From Rhodoferax sp. (lineage in GTDB: Bacteria > Pseudomonadota > Gammaproteobacteria > Burkholderiales > Burkholderiaceae_C), in assembly GCA_018882485.1 (NCBI GenBank), contig VERU01000017.1:1-14087 (forward strand): a DNA stretch of 14,087 nt. The letters are read 5' to 3'. Made by a program: the position numbers and the translations under genes. Positions 1 through 6,784 of the stretch are shown piece by piece. How positions within the stretch are numbered: the stretch's first letter is position 1; each line of letters starts with the position of its first letter. The notes beneath the pieces are model-generated. The model was not told the DNA's origin. It saw only the letters and a list, made by a program, of their open reading frames with translations, and searched no databases.

Positions 1-444
1 CACCAGCACCGTTTGAGGACCTGTGGCAAGAAGATCCTTGACGGCGCCCAGACGGACGCCCTGCCGGTTCACGACCTCCAACCTCAGCAGGTCGACCCAG
101 TAATACTCGTCGGTGGCTGCCGTCGGGAAACTGGCGCGGCTGACAAAAATCCTGGCACCCCTGAACCGCTCGGCCTGAGCACGATCATCGACACCGCGAA
201 CGTTCGCTACCACAGCGTCGGAGTGGTCCCGCACCTCAACAATCGGAAGCCGAAGAACGCCCGTGAAGGCTTGGATTCCCCGCTCGGCGGGACGCACATA
301 CCAGCGCTTGGAAGAATACAAAGCCTGGGGTTCGGCGCTGTAGGGCTGAACCTTGAGCCAGCCCTTGATACCCCAGGCATCCACCACCCGCCCGACCTCT
401 ACGGCGTCCGCCGGCATGTCGGCAGACTCGGGGCCAAGCACCAT
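1..444 (-). CDS. rimM: Ribosome maturation factor RimM (3' end outside window)
   Basis: RimM binds the 30S subunit (S19) and helps mature the 16S rRNA 3' domain. The first 148 codons are visible on the minus strand and the gene continues past the left edge. An N-terminal RimM domain begins around residue 15, with the family pattern VGRVVDAWGIKGWLKV at 17-32. The start of the PRC-barrel region shows as DEYYWVDLL at 112-120 and TGPQTVLV at 141-148. The ATG at 444 lies 7 bases after the rpsP stop, with no clear Shine-Dalgarno, so translation is probably coupled to rpsP. A second in-frame ATG at codon 10 is an alternative start. The order rpsP-rimM is the usual one (normally followed by trmD and rplS), which supports the call. 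Confidence 0.93.
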   Translation of the reverse strand, partial: MVLGPESADMPADAVEVGRVVDAWGIKGWLKVQPYSAEPQALYSSKRWYVRPAERGIQAFTGVLRLPIVEVRDHSDAVVANVRGVDDRAQAERFRGARIFVSRASFPTAATDEYYWVDLLRLEVVNRQGVRLGAVKDLLATGPQTVLV

Positions 445-451
445 GGGACGT

Positions 452-703
452 TCAGACGGCCTTGGCAGCAGCTTGCCGGATGAGACGCTCCACCGTAGGC
501 GACGCCTGGGCCCCGACGCCCTTCCAGTACGTCAGACGATCCTGGGCAATGCGGATACCTTCTTCATTGGCTGTCGCGATCGGGTTGTAGAAACCAATGC
601 GCTCAATGAACCGGCCATCCCGGCGGGTCCGCTTGTCAGCGACGACGATGTTGAAAAAGGGGCGGGCTTTGGCTCCACCGCGAGCGAGTCGAATGACGAC
701 CAT
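452..703 (-). CDS. rpsP: 30S ribosomal protein S16
   Basis: Small-subunit ribosomal protein bS16 binds 16S rRNA early in 30S assembly. The 83-residue product has the expected length. It begins [20 protein letters not shown] and contains the family segments [22 protein letters not shown] and the [14 protein letters not shown] region near the C-terminus. The ATG at 703 is preceded by an AAAGGAT Shine-Dalgarno about 6 bases upstream. rimM follows 7 bases after the stop, so the two form an operon. The upstream region to 820 contains a perfect TATAAT on this strand and several small hairpins (annotated separately). Confidence 0.98.
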   Translation of the reverse strand: MVVIRLARGGAKARPFFNIVVADKRTRRDGRFIERIGFYNPIATANEEGIRIAQDRLTYWKGVGAQASPTVERLIRQAAAKAV

Positions 704-719
704 GGTTTATCCTTTGGGT

Positions 720-809
720 TGTGGGAGCGGACCCACACAGTCAAATAACGTATCCAGTGTGTGAGACACGCAACTTGACCACCCGGTCAGTGCCACGCTG
801 GAAAACCAG
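720..809 (-). promoter_or_regulatory. Hairpin-rich rpsP leader
   Basis: Four short perfect inverted repeats lie one after another upstream of rpsP. They are CTGG/CCAG with a 4-base loop (798-809), TGACC/GGTCA with a 4-base loop (776-789), GTGT/ACAC with a 3-base loop (759-769) and TGTGGG/CCCACA with a 6-base loop (720-737). If transcription starts just after the TATAAT at 812-817, all would be in the rpsP 5' untranslated RNA, and the last stem ends about 16 bases before the ATG. A regulatory role, such as r-protein autoregulation, is inference. Individually the stems are weak and could be chance. Confidence 0.3.
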
Positions 810-811
810 AA

Positions 812-817
812 ATTATA
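812..817 (-). promoter_or_regulatory. Candidate -10 box for rpsP-rimM
   Basis: On the minus strand the hexamer is a perfect TATAAT, about 110 bases upstream of the rpsP start. No good -35 box is seen 16-19 bases further upstream (the best is a 3/6 match), so this is a weak prediction that relies on the -10 alone. The hexamer abuts the GNAT start codon on the other strand. Confidence 0.35.
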
Positions 818-820
818 ACG

Positions 821-1369
821 ATGGAACCCACCATGCTCAGCTTGAGAGCCAGCCAACCTGCGGATATTGCCGCCATAACTCAGATCTATGCGCACCATGT
901 CCTGAACGGAACCGGAACCTTTGAGATCGACCCACCGTCAATGGATGACATGGCTCACCGGCGCGACGAAGTTCTCGCCCGAGGTCTCCCGTATCTGGTA
1001 GCCTGTGACGATGGTGAGGTCGTCGGTTTCGCCTACTGCAACTGGTTCAAGCCGCGACCGGCTTATCGATACTCTGCCGAAGACTCCATCTACATCGCGC
1101 CTCATGTTGCGGGGCGCGGGCTTGGCAGTGCCCTGCTGGCGGAGTTGATCACACAGGCAGAACGCGCGGGAATTCGCAAACTGATCGCTGTGATCGGTGA
1201 TTCGGCCAACCAGGCCTCGGTCGGGGTCCACCGAAAGGCCGGCTTCCATGAAGTGGGTCTGATCCGATCCTGCGGTTGGAAATTCGACCGCTGGCTGGAT
1301 ATCGTCCTGATGGAGAAACCCCTGGGTCTGGCCGATCGAAGCCCGCCTCCTCCGAGCACACCGGCATGA
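821..1369 (+). CDS. GNAT N-acetyltransferase, phosphinothricin/methionine sulfoximine type
   Basis: Predicted cytosolic acetyl-CoA-dependent N-acetyltransferase of the PhiN (Pat/YncA/MddA) branch of GNAT. Known members acetylate phosphinothricin, methionine sulfoximine or methionine sulfone. The 182-residue protein shows the branch's typical order: LRASQPADIAAITQIYAHHV at 8-27, TFEIDPPSMDDMAHR at 33-47, LPYLVA.DDGEVVGFAY at 56-72, PRPAYRYSAEDSIYI at 78-92, the acetyl-CoA loop GRGLGSALL at 98-106, and AVIGDSANQASVGVHRKAGF at 123-142. There are two possible starts, 821 and the ATG at 833 (codon 5), and neither has a clear Shine-Dalgarno. The last 13 residues are a proline-rich tail that runs into the next gene with an ATGA overlap. 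The real substrate cannot be read from sequence, and annotation as a herbicide-resistance gene would be over-reading. Confidence 0.9.
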   Translation: MEPTMLSLRASQPADIAAITQIYAHHVLNGTGTFEIDPPSMDDMAHRRDEVLARGLPYLVACDDGEVVGFAYCNWFKPRPAYRYSAEDSIYIAPHVAGRGLGSALLAELITQAERAGIRKLIAVIGDSANQASVGVHRKAGFHEVGLIRSCGWKFDRWLDIVLMEKPLGLADRSPPPPSTPA

Positions 1370-1812
1370 AAAACAAGACCCTGGCCTCGTGGATAGCCTT
1401 TCTGGGCGGACCGCTGGGCCTTCATCGGTTCTACCTGCACGGGTGGGCAGACACCTTGGGCTGGCTGCTTCCCGTGCCGACCGCCCTGGGAATATACGGT
1501 CTGAACCGGATCGGACAGTTCGGCATGGACGACACCCTAGGCTGGGCCTTGATCCCTGTGGGCGGACTCACGGTCGCCGGTTGCGCTCTGACTGCCATTG
1601 TCTACGCGCTGACTCCTGCTGAGCAATGGAACGCCAGGTTCAATCCCGGCGGCCCTGACGATTCAGCGGCGGGCAGGACGGGGTGGCTTACCGTAGCCGC
1701 CCTGGTCGCGGCGCTCATGGTCGGGGCCACCGTGCTGATGAGCAGCATCGTCATCGGCGCGCAGAAATACTTCGAAAGTCAGGTGGAGGCCGCTCGACAG
1801 ATATCTCAATAA
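1366..1812 (+). CDS. TM2-like small membrane protein
   Basis: A 148-residue predicted inner-membrane protein of unknown function. The N-terminal part resembles a TM2 domain: after a short basic start (MKNKTLASW) comes FLGGPLGLHRFYLHGW (residues 12-27), close to the GxxGxHRFYxG signature. Hydrophobic stretches follow at about 29-45, 60-82 and 107-132, with a Gly/Asp-rich linker around 92-105. The start was set at the ATG at 1366 because it overlaps the GNAT stop in ATGA and begins the conserved part. The frame stays open back to 1276, but that would bury the start inside the GNAT gene. The overlap implies translational coupling. The gene ends at a convergent junction with the phosphate transporter, with a repeat between them. 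Confidence 0.75.
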   Translation: MKNKTLASWIAFLGGPLGLHRFYLHGWADTLGWLLPVPTALGIYGLNRIGQFGMDDTLGWALIPVGGLTVAGCALTAIVYALTPAEQWNARFNPGGPDDSAAGRTGWLTVAALVAALMVGATVLMSSIVIGAQKYFESQVEAARQISQ

Positions 1813-1869
1813 AATTGGGCTATAGTCTTACTGTACAAGCATTGTTTGCTCTCCTTTTGAGAGCAAATC
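1813..1869 (-). repeat. Intergenic stem-loop repeat, copy 1
   Basis: Fills the gap between two convergent stop codons. The first stem is a perfect 9-bp inverted repeat TTTGCTCTC/GAGAGCAAA (1845-1853 and 1859-1867) with a 5-base loop. Read on the minus strand, it is followed by a weaker hairpin CTTG-TACAG-TAAG and then ATAGCCCAATTTT. This order matches the element at 6711-6773: ATTTGCT, a stem closing in AGC, a CTTG-loop-AAG hairpin, TAGCC, then ATTT. The pit stop codon lies at the repeat edge (TTTTGATTTGCT). Without a long T-run it is not a classic terminator, but it may act as a bidirectional one. Confidence 0.6.
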
Positions 1870-2878
1870 AAAACAGCTGCATGCTGATCCAATAGGCGAC
1901 TGCAGCGACGAAGGCGCTGGCCGGGATGGTCAGTACCCAGGCCCAGACGATGTTGCCTGCCACACCCCAGCGGACCGCACTGGCGCGTTGCACGGATCCC
2001 ACGCCCACAATGGCTCCCGTGATGGTGTGGGTGGTCGATACCGGAATTCCCAGTGCTGTGGCCAGGAACAGGGTCATCGCACCGCCGGTTTCCGCACAAA
2101 ATCCACCGACCGGTTTGAGCTTGGTGATTCGTTGGCCCATGGTCTTCACGATTCGCCATCCGCCGAACAAAGTGCCGGCCCCGATGGCCAGGTAACAGGC
2201 GACGATGACCCAGGTAGGTGGCACCTTGTCGGCGGCCGACGCATAACCGGTCGCCAGCAGCAGCATCCAGATGATGCCGATGGTCTTCTGCGCGTCATTG
2301 CCCCCATGACCCAGGCTGTAGGCGCCAGCTGAAACCAGTTGCAGCCGGCGAAACCACTGATCGACCCGGGAGGGCCGCGCCCGGCGGAACAGCCAGGCCA
2401 CCAGCACCATCATCAAGGAGCCCAGCAGAAAACCCAGCAAGGGCGAGACGAAGATGAACGCCACCGTCCGCCAGACTCCCGTGGCAATAAGGGCACCGGA
2501 CCCCGCCTTGGCCATCACAGCCCCGACGATACCGCCGATCAGCGCATGCGAAGAGCTGCTCGGGATTCCGTAGTACCACGTCACCACATTCCAGGAAATC
2601 GCACCGAGCAGGGCCCCGAACACGACGTGGGTATCCACTACGCCCGGTTGCACGATCCCTTTGCCTACCGTGGCCGCCACGCTGAGATGGAAAACAAAAA
2701 TCGCAAACACATTGAAGAAAGCGGCAAAGGCAACCGCCTGAGTCGGTCGCAAGACCCCGGTGGAGACCACGGTTGCAATCGAATTCGCCGCATCATGAAA
2801 GCCATTCATGAAGTCGAACAGGATGGCCAACACCACCAGCAGCACCACCACCCACAGGGCCGTCTGAACGGTTTCCAT
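1868..2878 (-). CDS. pit: PiT family inorganic phosphate transporter
   Basis: Inner-membrane, cation-coupled low-affinity phosphate (metal-phosphate) symporter of the PiT/PNaS family. The 336 residues are almost entirely hydrophobic segments. They contain both halves of the family duplication: FDFMNGFHDAANSIATVV at 21-38 with GIPSSSSHALIGGI further on, and GHGGNDAQKTIGI with GIPVSTTHTITGAI in the second half. The ATG at 2878 has a TGAGG Shine-Dalgarno that overlaps the stop region of the DUF47 gene, whose stop lies 13 bases upstream. The DUF47-pit pair is a common operon in which the PhoU-like partner modulates the transporter. The stop falls at the edge of an intergenic repeat. The frame is intact throughout. 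Confidence 0.95.
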   Translation of the reverse strand: METVQTALWVVVLLVVLAILFDFMNGFHDAANSIATVVSTGVLRPTQAVAFAAFFNVFAIFVFHLSVAATVGKGIVQPGVVDTHVVFGALLGAISWNVVTWYYGIPSSSSHALIGGIVGAVMAKAGSGALIATGVWRTVAFIFVSPLLGFLLGSLMMVLVAWLFRRARPSRVDQWFRRLQLVSAGAYSLGHGGNDAQKTIGIIWMLLLATGYASAADKVPPTWVIVACYLAIGAGTLFGGWRIVKTMGQRITKLKPVGGFCAETGGAMTLFLATALGIPVSTTHTITGAIVGVGSVQRASAVRWGVAGNIVWAWVLTIPASAFVAAVAYWISMQLF

Positions 2879-2891
2879 CTGCCGCCCGGCC

Positions 2892-3537
2892 TCAGGAATT
2901 TTCGAGGATCACACCCTCGATCAGGTTGGCCACATCCTCACAGCGGTCCGTGATGGTTTCGAGGAGCTCATAAATGGCCTTGAGCTTGATGACCTCCCGC
3001 ACATCCGGCTCCTCACGGAACAGCTTGCTCATGGCACTGCGCATCACACGGTCTGCGTCGCTCTCAAGGCGATCGATTTCCTCGCAGGTCTTGAGCGCCG
3101 CCTCGGCATGGTCGTGTTCCGCGATGCGATCGAGCAGCTTGACAGCGTCGCGAACCCGCTCGCAGCAACGAACGCTGATGTCGGTCAGGCGGGTGATCTC
3201 TTCGGTCATGTGGCGCACATCGTAAAGCGCCATGGTTTCTGCGGAATCCTGGATCAAGTCGGCCACGTCGTCCATCGTGTTGATCAGCCCATGGATCTGC
3301 TCACGGTCTATCGGCGTGATGAAGGTCTTGTGCAGCATGCGGCTGACTTCATGCGTGACCCGGTCGGCCGCTCGCTGCGTTGTCCACGTCCTGGTTGTAC
3401 TTGTCCCGCAGGTGCACATCACCGTAATTGGCAACCAGTTGGGAAAACGCCCGGGCCGCCTCAACGATGCGGTCCGCATGCTGGTTGAACATCTCGAAAA
3501 AATTGCCTTCGCGCGGCAGAAGCTTGCCAAATATCAT
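2892..3537 (-). pseudogene. DUF47 (PhoU-like) family protein, frameshifted
   Basis: Members of this PhoU-like family usually sit next to PiT transporters and are thought to regulate phosphate uptake. The N-terminal part reads MIFGKLLPREGNFFEMFNQHADRIVEAA from the ATG at 3537 (Shine-Dalgarno AGGA) and stays in family register to KYNQDVDNA. The rest (ADRVTHEVSRMLHKTFITPIDREQIHGL to GVILENS) is in the +1 frame. The break lies around 3371-3381. Adding two bases would give DNAERAADRVTHE, which fits the family better than removing one, so a 2-base loss in the repeated AG/GC stretch is likely. Repaired length would be about 215 residues, normal for the family. As written, the first frame stops at 3349. 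It could be a real mutation, a sequencing error or, less likely, programmed frameshifting. Confidence 0.85.
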
Positions 3538-3572
3538 GAGGTGTTCCTGGACCGTGCCGTTGTGTATTTTTC

Positions 3573-3590
3573 GTGTCCGAAATATGACAT
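3573..3590 (-). promoter_or_regulatory. Candidate PHO box upstream of DUF47-pit
   Basis: On the minus strand the site reads ATGTCAT-ATTT-CGGACAC. It has two 7-base half-sites separated by a 4-base A/T spacer, as in the PhoB consensus CTGTCAT-A/T4-CTGTCAC. Matches are 6/7 and 5/7. It lies 36 bases upstream of the DUF47 ATG, in the 78-base gap after the DUF486 gene. No good -10 box stands at the usual distance (only A-rich candidates near 3562-3572). The site fits the phosphate function of the genes, but I found it by eye, with no score. Confidence 0.45.
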
Positions 3591-3615
3591 TCAAGTTTAA
3601 CCCTGTGATCGTGCA

Positions 3616-3984
3616 TCACGCGCCGCGAAACATGAAATACACGGCACCCACCAGACAGAGAGCCGCCCACAGATAGTCCAGTCTGGGAGGCTCCTTCAAA
3701 TAAACCCATGCGAACGGAACAAAAACCGTCAGCGTGACCACCTCCTGAATGATCTTGAGTTGAGCCACCGACAAACCAGCCTCCCGATAACCGATCCGAT
3801 TGGCCGGCACCTGCAGCAGGTATTCAAAGAGGGCGATACCCCAACTGACCAATGCCGCCCAATACCAGGGTGCCACGCTCAAACTGCGCAAGTGGCCGTA
3901 CCAGGCGAAGGTCATGAACAAGTTGCTGCCCAGCAGCATCAGCAGGGTGAGGCTGAGCGGCGACAGCGTAGGCAACAACACCAT
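3616..3984 (-). CDS. DUF486 / DMT-like small membrane protein
   Basis: A 122-residue predicted inner-membrane protein of the DUF486 family, small four-helix proteins distantly related to drug/metabolite transporters. No function is established. Family blocks are clear: SNLFMTFAWYGHL at about 20-32, SWGIALFEYLLQVPANRIGY at about 47-66, QLKIIQEVVTLTVFVPFAW near the middle, and DYLWAALCLVGAVYFMFRG at the C-terminus. The ATG at 3984 has a good CAGGAG Shine-Dalgarno. It lies only 36 bases beyond the T-run of the acnB terminator and no promoter is evident in between, so its transcription depends on readthrough or on a promoter hidden in the end of acnB. Confidence 0.9.
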   Translation of the reverse strand: MVLLPTLSPLSLTLLMLLGSNLFMTFAWYGHLRSLSVAPWYWAALVSWGIALFEYLLQVPANRIGYREAGLSVAQLKIIQEVVTLTVFVPFAWVYLKEPPRLDYLWAALCLVGAVYFMFRGA

Positions 3985-4020
3985 GAACGGATACTCCTGA
4001 GGATTCGGTGGAGCGCAGCC

Positions 4021-4053
4021 AAAAAAAAGCCCCGGGGGCGGGACGCCGGGGCT
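4021..4053 (-). terminator. Rho-independent terminator of acnB
   Basis: On the minus strand a perfect 8-bp GC-rich stem, AGCCCCGG/CCGGGGCT (4046-4053 and 4028-4035), is followed by an unbroken run of eight T (4028-4021). It lies 33 bases after the acnB stop. A second perfect hairpin, GCTGCC/GGCAGC with a 5-base loop (4065-4081), stands between the stop and this terminator and has no T-run. Confidence 0.92.
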
Positions 4054-4086
4054 GAGCGAACAGGGCTGCCGGGCTGGCAGCAGCGG

Positions 4087-6684
4087 TCAGGCGGGCACTT
4101 GGGCGGCCGCTTCGACGTAGTCCGATACCTGATCGAAATTCAGGTACCGGTACACCGCATCACTGGCCGCCGTCAAGACTCCCATGTCCTTGAGGTACTC
4201 CTCCCGGTTGGGTATGCGACCGAGCTTGGAACAGATCGCGGCCAGCTCGGCACTGCCCAGGTACACATTGCTGTTGCGCCCGAGCCGGTTCGGAAAATTG
4301 CGGGTGGACGTGGAGAACACGGTCGCGCCTTCCTTGACCTGCGCCTGATTGCCCATGCACAGGCTGCAGCCCGGCATTTCCATGCGGGCTCCAGCGGTGC
4401 CGAGTACCCCATAATGCCCCTCCTCGGTCAACTGCTTCGCATCCATTTTGGTCGGAGGCGCCATCCAGAGTTTCACCGGAATGTCGCGCTTGTTTTCAAG
4501 CAGCTTGCTGGCCGCTCGGAAATGTCCGATATTGGTCATGCACGAACCGATAAAGACCTCATCGATCCTGGCGCCTGCCACCTCCGAGAGGGTCTTCACA
4601 TCGTCCGGGTCATTCGGACAGGCGACGATCGGCTCGTGGATGTCGGCCAGATCGATTTCGATGACTGCAGCGTACTCCGCGTCCGAATCCGCCTTCAAAA
4701 GCTGCGGGTCGGCCAGCCAGGCTTCCATGGCCTTGATACGACGCTGGATCGTGCGGACATCGGCGTAACCGCTTGCGATCATCCACTTCAGCATCGTGAT
4801 GTTGCTGTTGATGTACTCGATGATCGGCTCCTTGTTCAGGTGCACCGTGCATCCTCCGGCGCTGCGCTCAGCAGACGCATCGCTCAACTCGAACGCCTGC
4901 TCAACCTTCAGGTCCGGCAGGCCTTCGATTTCCAGAATGCGGCCCGAGAAGATGTTTTTCTTGCCTTGCTTGGCGACGGTCAGCAGCCCTGCCTTGATGG
5001 CATACAGCGGAATCGCGTTGACGAGGTCGCGCAGCGTCACGCCGGGTTGCATCTGTCCCTTGAAGCGCACCAGAACACTCTCGGGCATGTCCAGAGGCAT
5101 CACACCGGTGGCAGCACCGAAAGCCACCAGACCAGAGCCAGCTGGGAAGCTGATGCCGATCGGAAACCGTGTGTGGCTGTCACCGCCTGTACCCACGGTA
5201 TCGGGCAGCAACATGCGGTTCAGCCAGCTGTGGATGATGCCGTCGCCCGGACGCAGGCTCACCCCTCCCCGGGTGCTGATGAACTCGGGAAGCTCATGGT
5301 GCATCTTCACATCGACCGGCTTGGGATAGGCCGCCGTATGGCAAAACGATTGCATCACCAGATCGGCGCTGAACCCCAGACAGGCGAGATCTTTGAGTTC
5401 GTCTCGGGTCATGGGGCCCGTGGTGTCTTGGGAACCCACGCTGGTCATGCGGGGCTCGCAATAGGTGCCCGGACGGACCCCCTGCTGCTGACCCTGGACC
5501 ACCGGCAGCCCGCAAGCCCGGCCGACCATCTTCTGGGCCAGGGTGTAGCCCTTGCCCGTGTCTGCGGGGTTTTGCGGCAGGCGAAACAGATTGCTGGGGG
5601 CCAGGCCCAGCGCTTCCCTGGCCTTGGCCGTCAGGCCTCTTCCGATGATCAGCGGGATCCGGCCCCCGGCACGCACCTCATCAAACAGCACCTCGCTCTT
5701 GATACGGAACTCGGCCACCACCTGACCATCCTTCAGAACCCGGCCATCGTAGGGTCGCAGTTCCACGGTATCGCCCATGTTCAACTGGCTCACATCCAGT
5801 TCGATCGGCAGTGCGCCGGAATCTTCCATCGTGTTGTAGAAGATCGGCGCGATCTTTCCGCCTAGGCAGACCCCGCCAAACCGCTTGTTGGGTACGAATG
5901 GAATGTCCTGCCCGGTGAACCACAAAACGGAATTGGTGGCGGACTTGCGGGAGGAGCCCGTGCCGACCACATCGCCCACGTAGGCCACTTGGTGGCCCCG
6001 GGCACGCAAGTCGGACAGGAAATTGACCGGACCCCGCTTGCCGTCTTCCTCGGGGACGATACCCGGCCGTGCGTTCTTGTGCATGGCCAAGGCATGCAAG
6101 GGAATATCGGGTCGGCTGAACGCGTCCGGGGCCGGCGACAAGTCATCGGTATTGATTTCCCCGGCCACCTTGAACACCGTGAGCATGATGGACTCCGGCA
6201 CTTGGGGTCGAGAGGTGAACCATTCGGCGTCGGCCCAGCTCTGCAGCACCGCCCGAGCGTGCAAATTCCCCGCGTCGGCCTTTTCCTTCACGTCGTGGAA
6301 CTGGTCGAACATCAACAAGGTCTTCTTCAACCCAGCGGCCGCAACCTCTGCAACGGCACCGTCGTCCAGCAAATCCACCAACGGGCTGATGTTGTAGCCG
6401 CCCAGCATGGTCCCCAGCAGTTCGGTCGCCTGGGCGCGCGACAGCAGCGGACAGACTTCAGACCCGTGCGCCACCGCCGCCAGATAACTGGCCTTGACCT
6501 TGGCTGCGTCGTCCACACCCGCGGGCACACGGTGCGTGATCAATTCGACCAATGTGCGCTCCTCGCCAGCGGGCGGGCTCTTGAGCAATTCGATCAATTC
6601 TGCCGTCTGGCGGGCCGTCAGCGGCAGTGGCGGAATGCCGAGAGCGGCGCGTTCGGCAACATGGGCACGGTAACTCTGCAACAT
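4087..6684 (-). CDS. acnB: Bifunctional aconitate hydratase 2 / 2-methylisocitrate dehydratase
   Basis: AcnB converts citrate to isocitrate through cis-aconitate in the TCA cycle. The family can also act on 2-methyl-cis-aconitate. At 865 residues it has the same length as the E. coli enzyme. It has the N-terminal HEAT-like domain ([30 protein letters not shown]), the swivel domain with [23 protein letters not shown] and [15 protein letters not shown], and the catalytic part with [13 protein letters not shown]. The [4Fe-4S] ligands are Cys715 in GSCMTNIGH, and Cys773 and Cys776 in [10 protein letters not shown]. The ATG at 6684 has a strong AAGGAGAG Shine-Dalgarno. It is the last gene of the mdh-lyase-acnB run, set 100 bases after the lyase gene with a stem-loop repeat between, and it ends in a strong terminator. 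Confidence 0.98.
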   Translation of the reverse strand: MLQSYRAHVAERAALGIPPLPLTARQTAELIELLKSPPAGEERTLVELITHRVPAGVDDAAKVKASYLAAVAHGSEVCPLLSRAQATELLGTMLGGYNISPLVDLLDDGAVAEVAAAGLKKTLLMFDQFHDVKEKADAGNLHARAVLQSWADAEWFTSRPQVPESIMLTVFKVAGEINTDDLSPAPDAFSRPDIPLHALAMHKNARPGIVPEEDGKRGPVNFLSDLRARGHQVAYVGDVVGTGSSRKSATNSVLWFTGQDIPFVPNKRFGGVCLGGKIAPIFYNTMEDSGALPIELDVSQLNMGDTVELRPYDGRVLKDGQVVAEFRIKSEVLFDEVRAGGRIPLIIGRGLTAKAREALGLAPSNLFRLPQNPADTGKGYTLAQKMVGRACGLPVVQGQQQGVRPGTYCEPRMTSVGSQDTTGPMTRDELKDLACLGFSADLVMQSFCHTAAYPKPVDVKMHHELPEFISTRGGVSLRPGDGIIHSWLNRMLLPDTVGTGGDSHTRFPIGISFPAGSGLVAFGAATGVMPLDMPESVLVRFKGQMQPGVTLRDLVNAIPLYAIKAGLLTVAKQGKKNIFSGRILEIEGLPDLKVEQAFELSDASAERSAGGCTVHLNKEPIIEYINSNITMLKWMIASGYADVRTIQRRIKAMEAWLADPQLLKADSDAEYAAVIEIDLADIHEPIVACPNDPDDVKTLSEVAGARIDEVFIGSCMTNIGHFRAASKLLENKRDIPVKLWMAPPTKMDAKQLTEEGHYGVLGTAGARMEMPGCSLCMGNQAQVKEGATVFSTSTRNFPNRLGRNSNVYLGSAELAAICSKLGRIPNREEYLKDMGVLTAASDAVYRYLNFDQVSDYVEAAAQVPA

Positions 6685-6710
6685 GGTTCTCTCCTTTTCG
6701 ATCTACACAT

Positions 6711-6773
6711 CAAATCAGGCTAAAACCCTTGAAAAACAAGGATTTAGCGCTATAAAGTTCATAGCAAATCAGG
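6711..6773 (-). repeat. Intergenic stem-loop repeat, copy 2
   Basis: Lies between the CitE-like gene and acnB. On the plus strand a hairpin has stem GCTAAA/TTTAGC (6719-6724, 6743-6748) continuing, after a small internal loop, in CCTTG/CAAGG (6727-6731, 6737-6741) around AAAAA. A second hairpin GCTAT/ATAGC (6749-6753, 6761-6765) abuts it. The element is bounded by a 9-base direct repeat CAAATCAGG (6711-6719 and 6765-6773). On the minus strand the order of parts matches the element at 1813-1869. From memory, the layout resembles an abundant intergenic repeat of Comamonadaceae; this is not verified. Confidence 0.65.
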
Positions 6774-6784
6774 GCGCGGCCATC

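Noticed and set aside
775..819. TTGACC (775-780) and TATAAC (814-819) as a plus-strand promoter for the GNAT gene
   Set aside because: The spacing is 33 bases, far from 16-18, and the TATAAC touches the start codon at 821.
821..1369. Phosphinothricin resistance gene (pat/bar)
   Set aside because: The family also includes acetyltransferases acting on methionine analogues and others. Sequence alone does not show resistance.
3371..3381. Programmed ribosomal frameshift in DUF47
   Set aside because: No slippery heptamer or clear downstream structure is seen, and the family is normally encoded in one frame.
3349..3594. A separate small gene in the first DUF47 frame
   Set aside because: It is the N-terminal part of DUF47 before the frameshift, and its codons before the ATG at 3537 are not family-like.
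4065..4081. GCTGCC/GGCAGC hairpin as a second terminator of acnB
   Set aside because: There is no T-run after it. The neighbouring hairpin with eight T is the clear terminator.
3760..5865. A 701-codon open frame on the plus strand opposite acnB and the DUF486 gene
   Set aside because: It is antisense to acnB, which is certain, has no family resemblance, and is rich in His/Arg/Gln/Gly as expected from the complementary strand of GC-rich coding DNA.
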